Shown here piece after piece: positions 1 through 6,848 of a stretch of DNA of 20,145 bases. Within the stretch, counting starts at the first letter, position 1; every line of letters starts with the position of its first letter. Source of the stretch: an uncultured Phycisphaerales bacterium. GTDB lineage: Bacteria; Planctomycetota; Phycisphaerae; Sedimentisphaerales; Anaerobacaceae. Position numbers and translations under genes: made by a program. The stretch is from contig CALEZT010000298.1 of NCBI GenBank assembly GCA_937927975.1, positions 1 through 20,145 of the forward strand, read 5' to 3'. The notes beneath the pieces were generated by a model. It ran no database searches. It was given only the letters and a program-made list of their open reading frames with translations, and was not told the origin of the DNA.

Positions 1-50
1 GCTCTGGTATCGCCGTCTCCATCGCCTGAGCCTTTTGAGATAGTTACTAA

Positions 51-182
51 GTCGTTCGCAGGCGATTCAACGCCGGGCTGCGGAACTTCGAACACCTTTA
101 CCGCGGACTGGTGGACACATGGGCCCTGTATGACAATTCCGGGTCAATGCCGAGGCTCATTGTCTCTGGAGATAACGTATGA
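51..182 (+). pseudogene. C-terminal remnant of a zeta-toxin-like P-loop kinase
   Basis: The frame is open only from about position 51 and ends in TGA at 180-182. It encodes about 43 residues containing RRRFNAGLRNFEHLYRG, then DTWALYDNSG and PRLIVSGDN. This matches my memory of the C-terminal end of zeta-toxin / predicted ABC-type ATPase proteins (COG4185 type), where an RRF..GLRNF..LYR..D.W.LYDNS..PRL segment closes the protein. Upstream the same frame has stops at 27-29, 36-38 and 48-50, and the Walker A part is not visible in the other two frames within the window. What remains is therefore a tail with no start and no kinase core. Its stop overlaps the next gene as ATGA, so this was once an ordinary toxin-antitoxin style operon. 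The remaining doubt is whether a frameshift near position 50 joins it to sequence left of the window. Confidence 0.6.
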
Positions 183-358
183 CCAAGAAGTCACATGGTT
201 CAAAGGACCCCGATGTTATCGCGTCGGAAGCGGCGCTTCGCCGGGCGGCCAAGCGGGCCCTGCAGATCGGACTCGAAACGGACACGCCCGTGTACGTGCT
301 GGAAGACGGCAAGATCGTGGACTTGACCAAGCGGCATCAGCAGAAGCGCAAGACATGA
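179..358 (+). CDS. small protein, probable antitoxin-like partner of the zeta-type kinase
   Basis: This is an intact 59-aa ORF, too short for most ORF listings. Its ATG overlaps the stop of the preceding zeta-like remnant (ATGA at 179-182), and GGAG at 168-171 gives a ribosome binding site seven bases upstream. The protein starts MTKKSHGSKDPDVIASEAAL, has an Arg/Lys-rich helix (RRAAKRALQIG), then a short beta-like segment TPVYVLEDGKIVDLTK and a basic tail. Small proteins with an amphipathic helix followed by a P.YV..DGKIV motif commonly accompany COG4185-type kinases and are presumed antitoxins; that role is inferred from family context. With its toxin truncated, this copy may be an orphan on the way to loss. 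Alternatively it could act on a second toxin elsewhere. Confidence 0.72.
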   Translation: MTKKSHGSKDPDVIASEAALRRAAKRALQIGLETDTPVYVLEDGKIVDLTKRHQQKRKT

Positions 359-797
359 GGGACTCTACATGTCCACGCAACGCCAAATCCTGGTCCACCG
401 CGTCTTCGAATGCTGGCTCCGCATCAGGAAGTTCTGTTGCCCGGGCTCGATAAAGGCAAACCGCCGTACGACTACACGGCTTGATGCCGACATGGATTCA
501 CATGGATTCGGCGAGAGCCGGTAGGGTGTGCCTCGCGCGTTTTCTCACTGTTGCTTCTCTTCCAGCTTCGACAACGGTCGCCACGTGTCAGGTGGTGACA
601 GAGGACTGGCAAGAAAGAACTTGCCTTCAGTGAGTATCACGACGAACATCTCAAGAGTGCAATAGGGCTTATTCGCGAGTTGAGGCACGGACGTAACGGC
701 ACATCCAACCCAAGGTGTCATGACAATGGAGCCCTCTCGTTCATCAGTCTGGAGCAAGATATCGCGATGCACGGGACAAGTCAATGGATGCCAGACG
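359..797. other. intergenic stretch without a convincing gene
   Basis: No ORF here has a good start, ribosome binding site and recognisable product. Two short patches look protein-like but are unsupported. One is an open frame at about 361-484 ending GKPPYDYTA, which continues the frame of the upstream small gene after its stop. The other is a plus-strand frame at about 605-860 containing SEYHDEHLKSAIGLIRELRH, which lacks a start codon and runs into the 3' end of the convergent gene. Both may be remnants of decayed genes associated with the broken toxin-antitoxin module. I see no terminator with a U-tract. Confidence 0.45.
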
Positions 798-1688
798 TCA
801 ATTTCGGGGAGATTCCGGAATCAACTCGATCTCGTAGATCTTCGGCCAGAGCTTGCCGGTGACGAGGAGGTGGCCGGAGTCGGGGATCCAGGCGATGCCG
901 TTGAGGACGTCTTCGGAGTCGGCGGGTCGGGGGTAGAGGTTCGAGAGGTCGAGCCGGGCGGTGACTTGGCCGGTGTTGGGGTCGATGACGACGATCTCGT
1001 CGGTCGGCCAGACGTTGGCGAAGACCTGTGGCCCAGCCGCCCCCGGCTGGGAATCGATCGCCCCCGAGGGCGGGGGCGCCACATATTCGAGCTCGTTCAG
1101 GCCTCGCACGGGCCGGCCCTGGTCGCGGACCTGGATCCGCCCGGTCTCTGTGAACGTGTTCGGGTCGAGGAAGCGCAGCGTCGCGGTGCCGTCGCTGTAG
1201 ATCAGACGCTTGCCGTCGTGCGTGATGCCCCAGCCTTCCGTGGGGTAGGTGAACTCCTTCAGGAGGGTGAAGGTGTCCTTGCGATAAACGAAGCCAATTT
1301 TGTTCCGCCAGGTCAGTTGGATGATCTTGTCGCCCCAGATGGTGATCCCTTCGCCGAAGTGGTTTCGGGCGAGGTGGGTGGTCTTGAGGGCTTTGCCGGT
1401 CTTGAGGTCGCGTTTGACCAGGGAGGATCGGCCGTAAAGACCCGTGCTCTCGTAAAGGACGCCGTCTTCATAGACGAGTCCCTGGGTGAACGCCTGGCGG
1501 TCGTGGGGATACGATGCGACGACCCGGTACTGATATCGGCGAACCGCCGGTCCGGCGGGCTCCTGGGCCTGGGCGTGCGGGTCGGACGCGGTGCTCAGCC
1601 AGACCAGACTCGCTGCGACGAAGATCGCCGCCGAGGCGGTCTTCACCCATCGCATCCATGCACGGTTTCGAGATGTCCACTGACGCAT
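798..1688 (-). CDS. secreted glutaminyl-peptide cyclotransferase (glutamine cyclotransferase, PF05096 type)
   Basis: The enzyme converts N-terminal glutamine of peptides or proteins to pyroglutamate with release of ammonia. The 296-aa product has a basic N-terminus, a hydrophobic segment and an AQAQEP region consistent with a signal peptide, so it should act outside the cytoplasm. Family landmarks run in order along a five-bladed-propeller sequence: HDRQAFTQGLVYEDG, YESTGLYGRSSL, FGEGIT, YPTEGWGITHDG, IYSDGTATL, GLNELEYV, ANVWPTDEIV, VLNGIAW and LLVTGKLWPKIYEIEL. The start at 1688 is preferred over 1700 because GGGAG lies five bases before it. A proline/glycine-rich stretch (APPPSGAIDSQPGAAGP) is inserted between LNELEYV and the strand VFANVW. 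It lies downstream of the fucosidase gene but is separated from it by a strong hairpin, so it is probably transcribed on its own. Function is confident; the physiological substrate is unknown. Confidence 0.92.
   Translation of the reverse strand: MRQWTSRNRAWMRWVKTASAAIFVAASLVWLSTASDPHAQAQEPAGPAVRRYQYRVVASYPHDRQAFTQGLVYEDGVLYESTGLYGRSSLVKRDLKTGKALKTTHLARNHFGEGITIWGDKIIQLTWRNKIGFVYRKDTFTLLKEFTYPTEGWGITHDGKRLIYSDGTATLRFLDPNTFTETGRIQVRDQGRPVRGLNELEYVAPPPSGAIDSQPGAAGPQVFANVWPTDEIVVIDPNTGQVTARLDLSNLYPRPADSEDVLNGIAWIPDSGHLLVTGKLWPKIYEIELIPESPRN
1032..1078. repeat. two adjacent GC-rich hairpins inside the cyclotransferase gene
   Basis: Arms CCCAGCC (1032-1038) and GGCTGGG (1045-1051) form one hairpin with a six-base loop. 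Arms CGCCCCC (1059-1065) and GGGGGCG (1072-1078) form a second. Both fall exactly in the segment coding for the extra Pro/Gly/Ala-rich residues, which suggests a small palindromic (REP-like) insertion that kept the reading frame. Confidence 0.5.
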
Positions 1689-1901
1689 CGAGACTCCCAT
1701 CGATTTCGCCGCATTCGCAGCCCATTATACGCATTCCTGGCCCCGTCGGTCAACGTGGCAGACGGATCGACCGGAGGCGGCCTTGCAGAAGGACGGGGGA
1801 CTGTGATCAGAACGTGGAATGCGCAGGTCTGACCCTGGCGTCCTCTCTGGAGTCATCAAGGATGTCCGACATGGCGATCTTTCGCCGTCGCCTGAATGGA
1901 A

Positions 1902-1935
1902 CGAGAGCCGGTGGGGTTCGCTCCACCGGCTCTCG
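1902..1935 (-). terminator. hairpin terminator downstream of the alpha-L-fucosidase gene
   Basis: Two 15-base arms (1902-1916 and 1921-1935) pair throughout, with one G-T wobble, around a four-base loop. The hairpin starts about 32 bp after the fucosidase stop codon. On the minus strand it is followed only by a weak T-rich tract (TTCCATT), so intrinsic termination is likely but not textbook. It separates the fucosidase from the cyclotransferase gene. Confidence 0.6.
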
Positions 1936-1967
1936 CGTCGGTCTCTTACGCTTGACGCTTGACGCGC

Positions 1968-3728
1968 TCAGTCGGCCGGTTTCAGGACGACTGAGCGGAG
2001 ATTGATCGCCTGCCAGCCTTGCCGGGGCTTGAGGGTCAGCTCGATGGGACCGGGCTTGAGCTCGATTGTGCCGAGCTTGACCGTCTCGAACTTCTGGTAG
2101 CTGCCTGTGCTTGTCACCTCGACCGACAGCTTCTGATCGCCGACGGCGATTTCGAACTTGCTGCTCTGGGCCGGAGTGGCGACGGTCGCGATCACGTTGA
2201 AGCGGCCTCCCCTGGTCACCTTGAAGGACCAGGAGACGAAGTCCTTGGCGTCGGTCCACCAGCCGATGCTCGACTGGCCGTCGATGGTCTCGACCTGGGC
2301 CTGGCCGTGAATGTCCGCGAGGTCCGCGGGCAAAGTCACGCTGCCGTCGGCGGACTGGCCGGGCAGGATCTTCTCGATGTCGAGCTTGCCCTTGACGTCG
2401 AGCACGAGCACGGTGGCGATCGCATCCAGCGGTTCGGCGGGCACGGCGATCGTCACGCCGTCGGCGCCGGAGGCGAACTTGAGTTTCTGGCTTGTCGCCA
2501 GCAGACGGGCGTCGCGGACCTCGTTGCGAAGGCCCGGGACGAGCAGCTTGCCGTCCTCGGGCCAGTCGAACACGTGCAGATACAGCGCGGCGCCGGAGTC
2601 GCTGAGCTTCTTGGTGCAGCGGCCCCAGGCCAGGCGATAGAACGGGCTGGCGGTGGTGGCGTAGATTGATTCGCCGTTGACCTTCATCCACTTGCCGACT
2701 TCCCTGAGCCGCTCGACGCTGGGCTCGGGGATCTCGCCCAGGGGAGTCGGGCCGACGTTCAGGAGGTAGTTGCCGCCCTTGCTGGCGATGTCGATGAGGT
2801 TGCGGATGAGGGTCGTAGGGGTCTTCCAGTTGTGGTCATAGCTCTTGAAGCCCCAGGTGTCGTTCATGGTCATGCAGGTTTCCCAGTCGCGACCGGGGGT
2901 GCCGGTGGCGGGGATGTGCTGCTCGGGGGTGCCCAGGTCGCCGGAGTAGCCGCCGCCGAGGCGGTCGTTGGTGATGATGTGCGGCTGGAGTTGGACGAGG
3001 GGCAGGAGCAGGTCGGCTCGCTGGCGGGTCATGTCGACGGGCGTGTCCCACCAGAGGACGCCGAGCTTGCCGTAGTTGGAGAGAATCTCGCGGACCTGCG
3101 GGGCTGCGATGGTTCGGAGGTACTCGTCCATGCTTCCGTCCTGGGCCTTGTCCCAGTGCCCGCCAGCAGCGGCCCCGCCGGGGTGGCACCAGTCCTGGGC
3201 CTGCGAATAGTAGAAGCCGAGAACCAGGCCGTGTTTGGCGCAGGCCTCGGCCAGGGGCTTGAGCAGGTCCTTGCCGTAGGGGGTGGCGTCGACGACGTCC
3301 CAGTCGGTGACTTTCGAGTCGAAGAGCGCGAAGCCGTCGTGGTGCTTGGACGTGATGACGATGTACTTCATGCCGGCCTCTTTGGCCAGACGGACCCAGG
3401 CGTCGGGGTCGTAGCGGACGGGGTTGAACTGCGAGGCATAGGCCCTGTACTCGGCGACCGGGATCCTGGCGTTGTGCATGATCCACTCGCCGATGCCGCC
3501 GATCTCTTTGCCCCGGTACACCCCGGCCGGCACGGAATAGATTCCCCAATGTACGAACATGCCGAACCGGGCCTCGCGCCACCACTTCATGCGAGCGTCC
3601 CGCTGCTCCGGCGTCTCGTCGGGTCGGCCGACGACCGGCTGCGAGACCGCGGTGCCGCAAAGTCCCAAAGTCAACACACCGGCCAGGATGCCGACGCGAC
3701 TGATCCTCCTGAACCAGGAATCCAACAT
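1968..3728 (-). CDS. secreted alpha-L-fucosidase, glycoside hydrolase family 29, with C-terminal carbohydrate-binding-like domain
   Basis: The enzyme hydrolyses terminal alpha-L-fucose by a retaining mechanism. The start at 3728 is chosen because GGAGG sits five bases upstream, inside the longer possible frame. The 586-aa protein has a signal peptide (hydrophobic GILAGVLTLGLCG, then AVSQP). The GH29 catalytic domain follows, with WWREARFGMFVHWG near residue 40-63, ITSKHHDGFALFDSK near 125-139, GFYYSQAQDW near 171-180 and GVLWWDTPVDM. The Asp of WWD (about residue 228) is the expected nucleophile. GGNYLLNVGPTPLGEIP is a further family landmark. From about residue 480 a beta-rich domain (GWWTDAKDFVSWSF..., ending WQAINLRSVVLKPAD) resembles the CBM6/35 or DUF5077-like modules often attached to planctomycete hydrolases. 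It lies 36 bp downstream of the PAC2 gene in the same orientation, and a sulfatase is divergent, suggesting sulfated fucan or fucosylated mucin-like substrates (inference). Confidence 0.96.
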   Translation of the reverse strand: MLDSWFRRISRVGILAGVLTLGLCGTAVSQPVVGRPDETPEQRDARMKWWREARFGMFVHWGIYSVPAGVYRGKEIGGIGEWIMHNARIPVAEYRAYASQFNPVRYDPDAWVRLAKEAGMKYIVITSKHHDGFALFDSKVTDWDVVDATPYGKDLLKPLAEACAKHGLVLGFYYSQAQDWCHPGGAAAGGHWDKAQDGSMDEYLRTIAAPQVREILSNYGKLGVLWWDTPVDMTRQRADLLLPLVQLQPHIITNDRLGGGYSGDLGTPEQHIPATGTPGRDWETCMTMNDTWGFKSYDHNWKTPTTLIRNLIDIASKGGNYLLNVGPTPLGEIPEPSVERLREVGKWMKVNGESIYATTASPFYRLAWGRCTKKLSDSGAALYLHVFDWPEDGKLLVPGLRNEVRDARLLATSQKLKFASGADGVTIAVPAEPLDAIATVLVLDVKGKLDIEKILPGQSADGSVTLPADLADIHGQAQVETIDGQSSIGWWTDAKDFVSWSFKVTRGGRFNVIATVATPAQSSKFEIAVGDQKLSVEVTSTGSYQKFETVKLGTIELKPGPIELTLKPRQGWQAINLRSVVLKPAD

Positions 3729-3764
3729 AAGAACCTCCATCAATTGAGAACCGATCCGTGACCT

Positions 3765-4631
3765 TCAATCAAGCCTGATGCCTCGCTGGTGGAGCCAGTG
3801 TTTGAGCTCGCCCATCTCGCTGAAAACCTCGTTGTCGTAATCCTGTTCGAGCTTCGTAACGCTCTCCGCCAGTTCGGGTTGCTCTTGGACGACCTCCGTG
3901 AGCCTTCGCTCGAAGTCGTCGGCCGCTGCCTGGAGATCGTCGAAGTCCAGACGCACGCCCAGCACGCCGGCCACGCGACGGGTCACCGCGGCCACGCACT
4001 TGGGGTTGGGCCCCTGCACATACGCAGGCACCGTCGCCACGAGGCTGACCATCTCGATCCCCTCGTCCTTCGCCCGAGTCGTCAGATAGGTCACGACGCT
4101 GGCCGGACCCTCGTAATCGCTGAACTTGATCCCGTAGCTCTCGAACCGAGGCTTCATCTGCGCATCCGAGACCGCACAGAAGAACTGCGGGTCCCGCGTG
4201 TGCGGCACGAGCCCGGAGACGCTGCCCATGAAGAGGATCGACCGAACCCCGAAATGGCGACACAGTCCAAAGACGCAGTCGCCGTACTCGACCCATCGCA
4301 TGTTCGGCTCTTTGCCGGTGAACAGGATGAGGTCCTCGTTCTCGGCCGCGTAGAACGCATTCTCCGGAAACGCGAACTCCCGAACGATGCCCTTGCGGAT
4401 CCGACAGTGAGGCCGAAACAGCGCCGTCACCTCCATGGCCCCTGGGAAGTTGTAGATGTAGAACCCCCGGTGGTCGATCTCAGCGACCCGCCGGGCCTGG
4501 AGCTTCTCGATCAGCACCCGCACCGTCCCGGTCGAGACGTCGCCCCCGTCCATCCACCCGGAGAAACCCAGCAACAGACGGGGATTCTGAAAGTTCGCCT
4601 CTCCCAAGATCCGAAGCATATCGTCGGTCAT
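3765..4631 (-). CDS. PAC2 family protein (proteasome-assembly-chaperone 2-like, DUF75)
   Basis: The product is about 288 aa with no signal peptide. It shows the PAC2-family course: PRLLLGFSGWMDGGDVSTGT near the N-terminus, FYIYNFPGAMEV, LILFTGKEPNMRW, VRSILFMGSVSGLVPHTRDP, FSDYEGPASVVTYL, VSLVATVPAYVQGPNPK and a C-terminal helical part rich in Asp/Glu (DDLQAAADDFERRL). The core is an alpha/beta fold of unknown biochemical role in bacteria. In archaea and eukaryotes relatives help assemble proteasomes, but no proteasome gene is present here. I start it at 4631, where AGGA lies seven bases upstream; the frame is open to a TTG at 4655. It is first in a probable two-gene unit with the fucosidase. 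Such genes usually sit beside unrelated housekeeping genes, so the link to fucose metabolism may be accidental. Confidence 0.9.
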   Translation of the reverse strand: MTDDMLRILGEANFQNPRLLLGFSGWMDGGDVSTGTVRVLIEKLQARRVAEIDHRGFYIYNFPGAMEVTALFRPHCRIRKGIVREFAFPENAFYAAENEDLILFTGKEPNMRWVEYGDCVFGLCRHFGVRSILFMGSVSGLVPHTRDPQFFCAVSDAQMKPRFESYGIKFSDYEGPASVVTYLTTRAKDEGIEMVSLVATVPAYVQGPNPKCVAAVTRRVAGVLGVRLDFDDLQAAADDFERRLTEVVQEQPELAESVTKLEQDYDNEVFSEMGELKHWLHQRGIRLD

Positions 4632-4909
4632 CACATCGTCCTTTTCAGCACTCAAGCCCTCACGAGACGTTTTTCGACACTCTGTCGATCATGGTAAGCC
4701 GGACCGGCCGCCCTCGCAAGGGAGAAAACCGTTCCCACGCCGCACGTGCGCGACCGCGTCTTGTCGGAATGACAGCCCTCTCCGGATGACCAGCGCAATT
4801 CAGTTGATCCCGGCCGATCCATGCACTACCATGGACCGCTCAGGGCCCGACGACGCGTCCTGCGCCGGGCGGGCAACGGAACTCGAGCATACCGCAGGGA
4901 GTGAGTCTT

Positions 4910-6451
4910 ATGGCCAAGTTGATGTCACGTCGCAGGTTCCTTCAATCCGCAGGCATGGCTGCCATTGCCGCCGCGGTCCCATGGCGGACGCAGGCCGCAC
5001 AGCGGAAGCTGCCCAACATCGTCCTGATCTACGCCGACGACCTCGGCTACGGCGACGTGAGCTGCTACGGCGCGACGAAAGTCACGACGCCTCACATCGA
5101 CCGGCTCGCCAAAGAAGGCGTCCGCTTCACCAACGCGCACTCGGCCTCCGCCACGTGTACGCCCTCGCGGTACGCCCTTCTGACGGGCGAATACGCCTGG
5201 CGTCGCAAGGGCACCGGAGTCCTGCCCGGCGACGCCCGCCTGATCGTCGAGCCCGGCCGGACCACCTTGCCCTCGATCCTCAAGCAAGCGGGCTACGCAA
5301 CCGCCGTCGTCGGCAAGTGGCACCTGGGCCTGGGCGAGGGCAACGTCGATTGGAACCGCGACATCAAGCCCGGCCCGCTGGACCTCGGCTTCGACCACTG
5401 CTTCCTGATCCCCGCCACAGGCGACCGCGTCCCCTGCGTCTACGTCGAAGATCGACGGGTCGCGGGCCTGGACCCGTCCGACCCGATCCAGGTCAGCTAC
5501 GGCAAACCCATCGGCGACGAGCCCACCGGCCGGGAGCACCCTGAACTGCTCAAGATGCACCCCAGCCACGGCCACGATATGACCATCGTCAACGGCATCA
5601 GCCGGATCGGATACATGACCGGCGGCAAGTCCGCCCGCTGGGTCGATGAGGACATGGCCGACGTGATCACCGCCAAGGCCACGCAGTTCATCGAGAAGCA
5701 CAAGGCCGAGCCCTTCTTCCTCTACTTCGCGACGCACGACATCCACGTCCCGCGCGTGCCGCACGCGCGATTCGCCGGCGCCAGCGGGATGGGGCCCCGA
5801 GGCGACGTGATTCTGCAGCTCGACGCCTGCGTGGGCGAGATCCTCAAGACGCTGGACGCGCTGGGCCTGTCGGACGACACGATGGTGATCTTCACCAGCG
5901 ACAACGGCCCGGTCGTCGACGACGGGTACAAGGACCAGGCGGTCGAACTGCTGGGCGAGCACAAACCCGCCGGTCCCTTGCGAGGCGGCAAGTACAGCGC
6001 CTTCGACGCAGGCACGCGGGTGCCCTTCGTCGTCCGCTATCCACGCCAGGTCAAGCCGGGCGCCTCCGATGCGCTGCTGTGCCAGATCGACCTGCTCGCT
6101 TCGATGGCAGCCTGGACCGGCCGCAAGCTCGACCAGTCCGACGGTCCCGACAGCTTCGACGTTCTGCCCGCCTTGCTGGGCCGCTCGCAGACCGGCCGGG
6201 ACCATCTCGTCGAGCACGCCGGGACGCTCTCGCTGATCCAGGGCGACTGGAAGTACATCGAGCCCGGCAAAGGCGCCAGGTACAACAAGCTCACGAACAC
6301 CGAACTGGGCAACGACCCCGAGCCCCAGCTCTACAACCTCAAAGAAGACCTCGGCGAAAAGAACAACGTGGCGTCCGAGCACCCGGAGAAGGTCAAGGAG
6401 ATGGCCGCTTTCCTCCAAAAACTCCGCAGCCAAGGCCGCTCCAGGCCGTAG
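4910..6451 (+). CDS. Tat-exported sulfatase (arylsulfatase-type, S1 family)
   Basis: The enzyme hydrolyses sulfate esters, probably on sulfated polysaccharide. The 513-aa protein begins with a twin-arginine signal (MSRRRFLQSAG, hydrophobic AAIAAAV, then TQAAQ), which suits a sulfatase exported folded. The domain starts PNIVLIYADDLGYGD, where the Asp pair near residues 42-43 binds calcium. CTPSR at about 83-87 is the C-x-P-S-R formylglycine signature. GKWHLG near 135-140, the FATHDIHVP segment and TSDNG supply further active-site residues. The Cys rather than Ser form requires a formylglycine-generating or anaerobic sulfatase-maturing enzyme encoded elsewhere. The ATG at 4910 has AGGGAG eight bases upstream; a GTG at 4901 overlaps that site and is less likely. 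It is divergent from PAC2-fucosidase across 278 bp, an arrangement compatible with joint regulation. The exact S1 subfamily cannot be assigned by eye. Confidence 0.96.
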   Translation: MAKLMSRRRFLQSAGMAAIAAAVPWRTQAAQRKLPNIVLIYADDLGYGDVSCYGATKVTTPHIDRLAKEGVRFTNAHSASATCTPSRYALLTGEYAWRRKGTGVLPGDARLIVEPGRTTLPSILKQAGYATAVVGKWHLGLGEGNVDWNRDIKPGPLDLGFDHCFLIPATGDRVPCVYVEDRRVAGLDPSDPIQVSYGKPIGDEPTGREHPELLKMHPSHGHDMTIVNGISRIGYMTGGKSARWVDEDMADVITAKATQFIEKHKAEPFFLYFATHDIHVPRVPHARFAGASGMGPRGDVILQLDACVGEILKTLDALGLSDDTMVIFTSDNGPVVDDGYKDQAVELLGEHKPAGPLRGGKYSAFDAGTRVPFVVRYPRQVKPGASDALLCQIDLLASMAAWTGRKLDQSDGPDSFDVLPALLGRSQTGRDHLVEHAGTLSLIQGDWKYIEPGKGARYNKLTNTELGNDPEPQLYNLKEDLGEKNNVASEHPEKVKEMAAFLQKLRSQGRSRP

Positions 6452-6504
6452 GGACGTGAAAGCGTAGAAGCGTGGAAGCGGCTGTTATTTGCTGTAGAGC
6501 GACG

Positions 6505-6743
6505 TGTGATCCGCATCAGGAATAGTACGTACCCGGCAGGGTATGTCGTCCTGAGGCGCAGCCGAAGGACCTGGGCACAGGACGAGAGACGTCTCTCGGT
6601 CGCGAGCCAGACTCCTTCACTTCGTTCAAGACAAGCTCTTCACTTCACTTCACTTCACTTCGCTTCGCTGCGTTCAGAGCCTGTCCCGAGCAATGCGAAG
6701 GGATGCCAAGACCGGCGCACGAGTCAATCCGAATCCATACGAC
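6505..6743. repeat. degenerate copy of a dispersed palindromic element (copy 1)
   Basis: Inner arms at 6545-6570 (beginning GTCGTCCTGAGGCGCAGCCG) and 6610-6632 (GACTCCTTCACTTCGTTC...) are imperfect inverted repeats. They match the inner arms of the better preserved copy at 11586-11746. The right end AATCCATACGAC corresponds to AATCCATATGAC there. A perfect 16-bp palindrome CGAGAGACGTCTCTCG occupies 6583-6598, near the centre. The right half is expanded by a (TTCAC)n tract around 6635-6665. It lies between the sulfatase 3' end and the HAF-gene terminator, and contains no gene. Confidence 0.5.
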
Positions 6744-6777
6744 ACCGTTCTTTGCGAGAAGGACCGTCGTTCTACGC

Positions 6778-6838
6778 AAAAAAAAGCCCCCGGCAGTCTT
6801 CCGATGAGGGAGAGGAAGAAGGCTCACGCCGGGGGCCT
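6778..6838 (-). terminator. rho-independent terminator of the HAF-repeat gene
   Basis: Read on the minus strand, the stem GCCCCCGGC (6837-6829) pairs perfectly with GCCGGGGGC (6795-6787) and is followed directly by a run of nine T (6786-6778). The long loop contains a smaller GGAAG/CTTCC stem. It begins about 11 bp after the stop codon of the HAF-repeat gene, a textbook position. Confidence 0.9.
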
Positions 6839-6848
6839 ATGGACCGTT

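Noticed and set aside
545..784. A 79-codon minus-strand ORF (MTCPVHRDIL...) of protein-like composition
   Set aside because: It has no ribosome binding site and no recognisable family, and the opposite strand looks equally protein-like over the same bases, so neither reading can be preferred.
720..1832. A 370-codon plus-strand ORF opposite the cyclotransferase gene
   Set aside because: It is the complementary shadow of a well-recognised minus-strand gene. Its sequence is Val/Gly/Asp/Arg-rich with no family resemblance and no ribosome binding site.
2019..3761. Long plus-strand frames opposite the fucosidase
   Set aside because: Antisense shadows of a clear GH29 gene, with no start signals.
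4925..6433. A 502-codon minus-strand ORF opposite the sulfatase
   Set aside because: High GC and codon bias of the real gene leave the antisense frame open; the sulfatase has all its active-site motifs and a Tat signal, and the antisense product resembles nothing.
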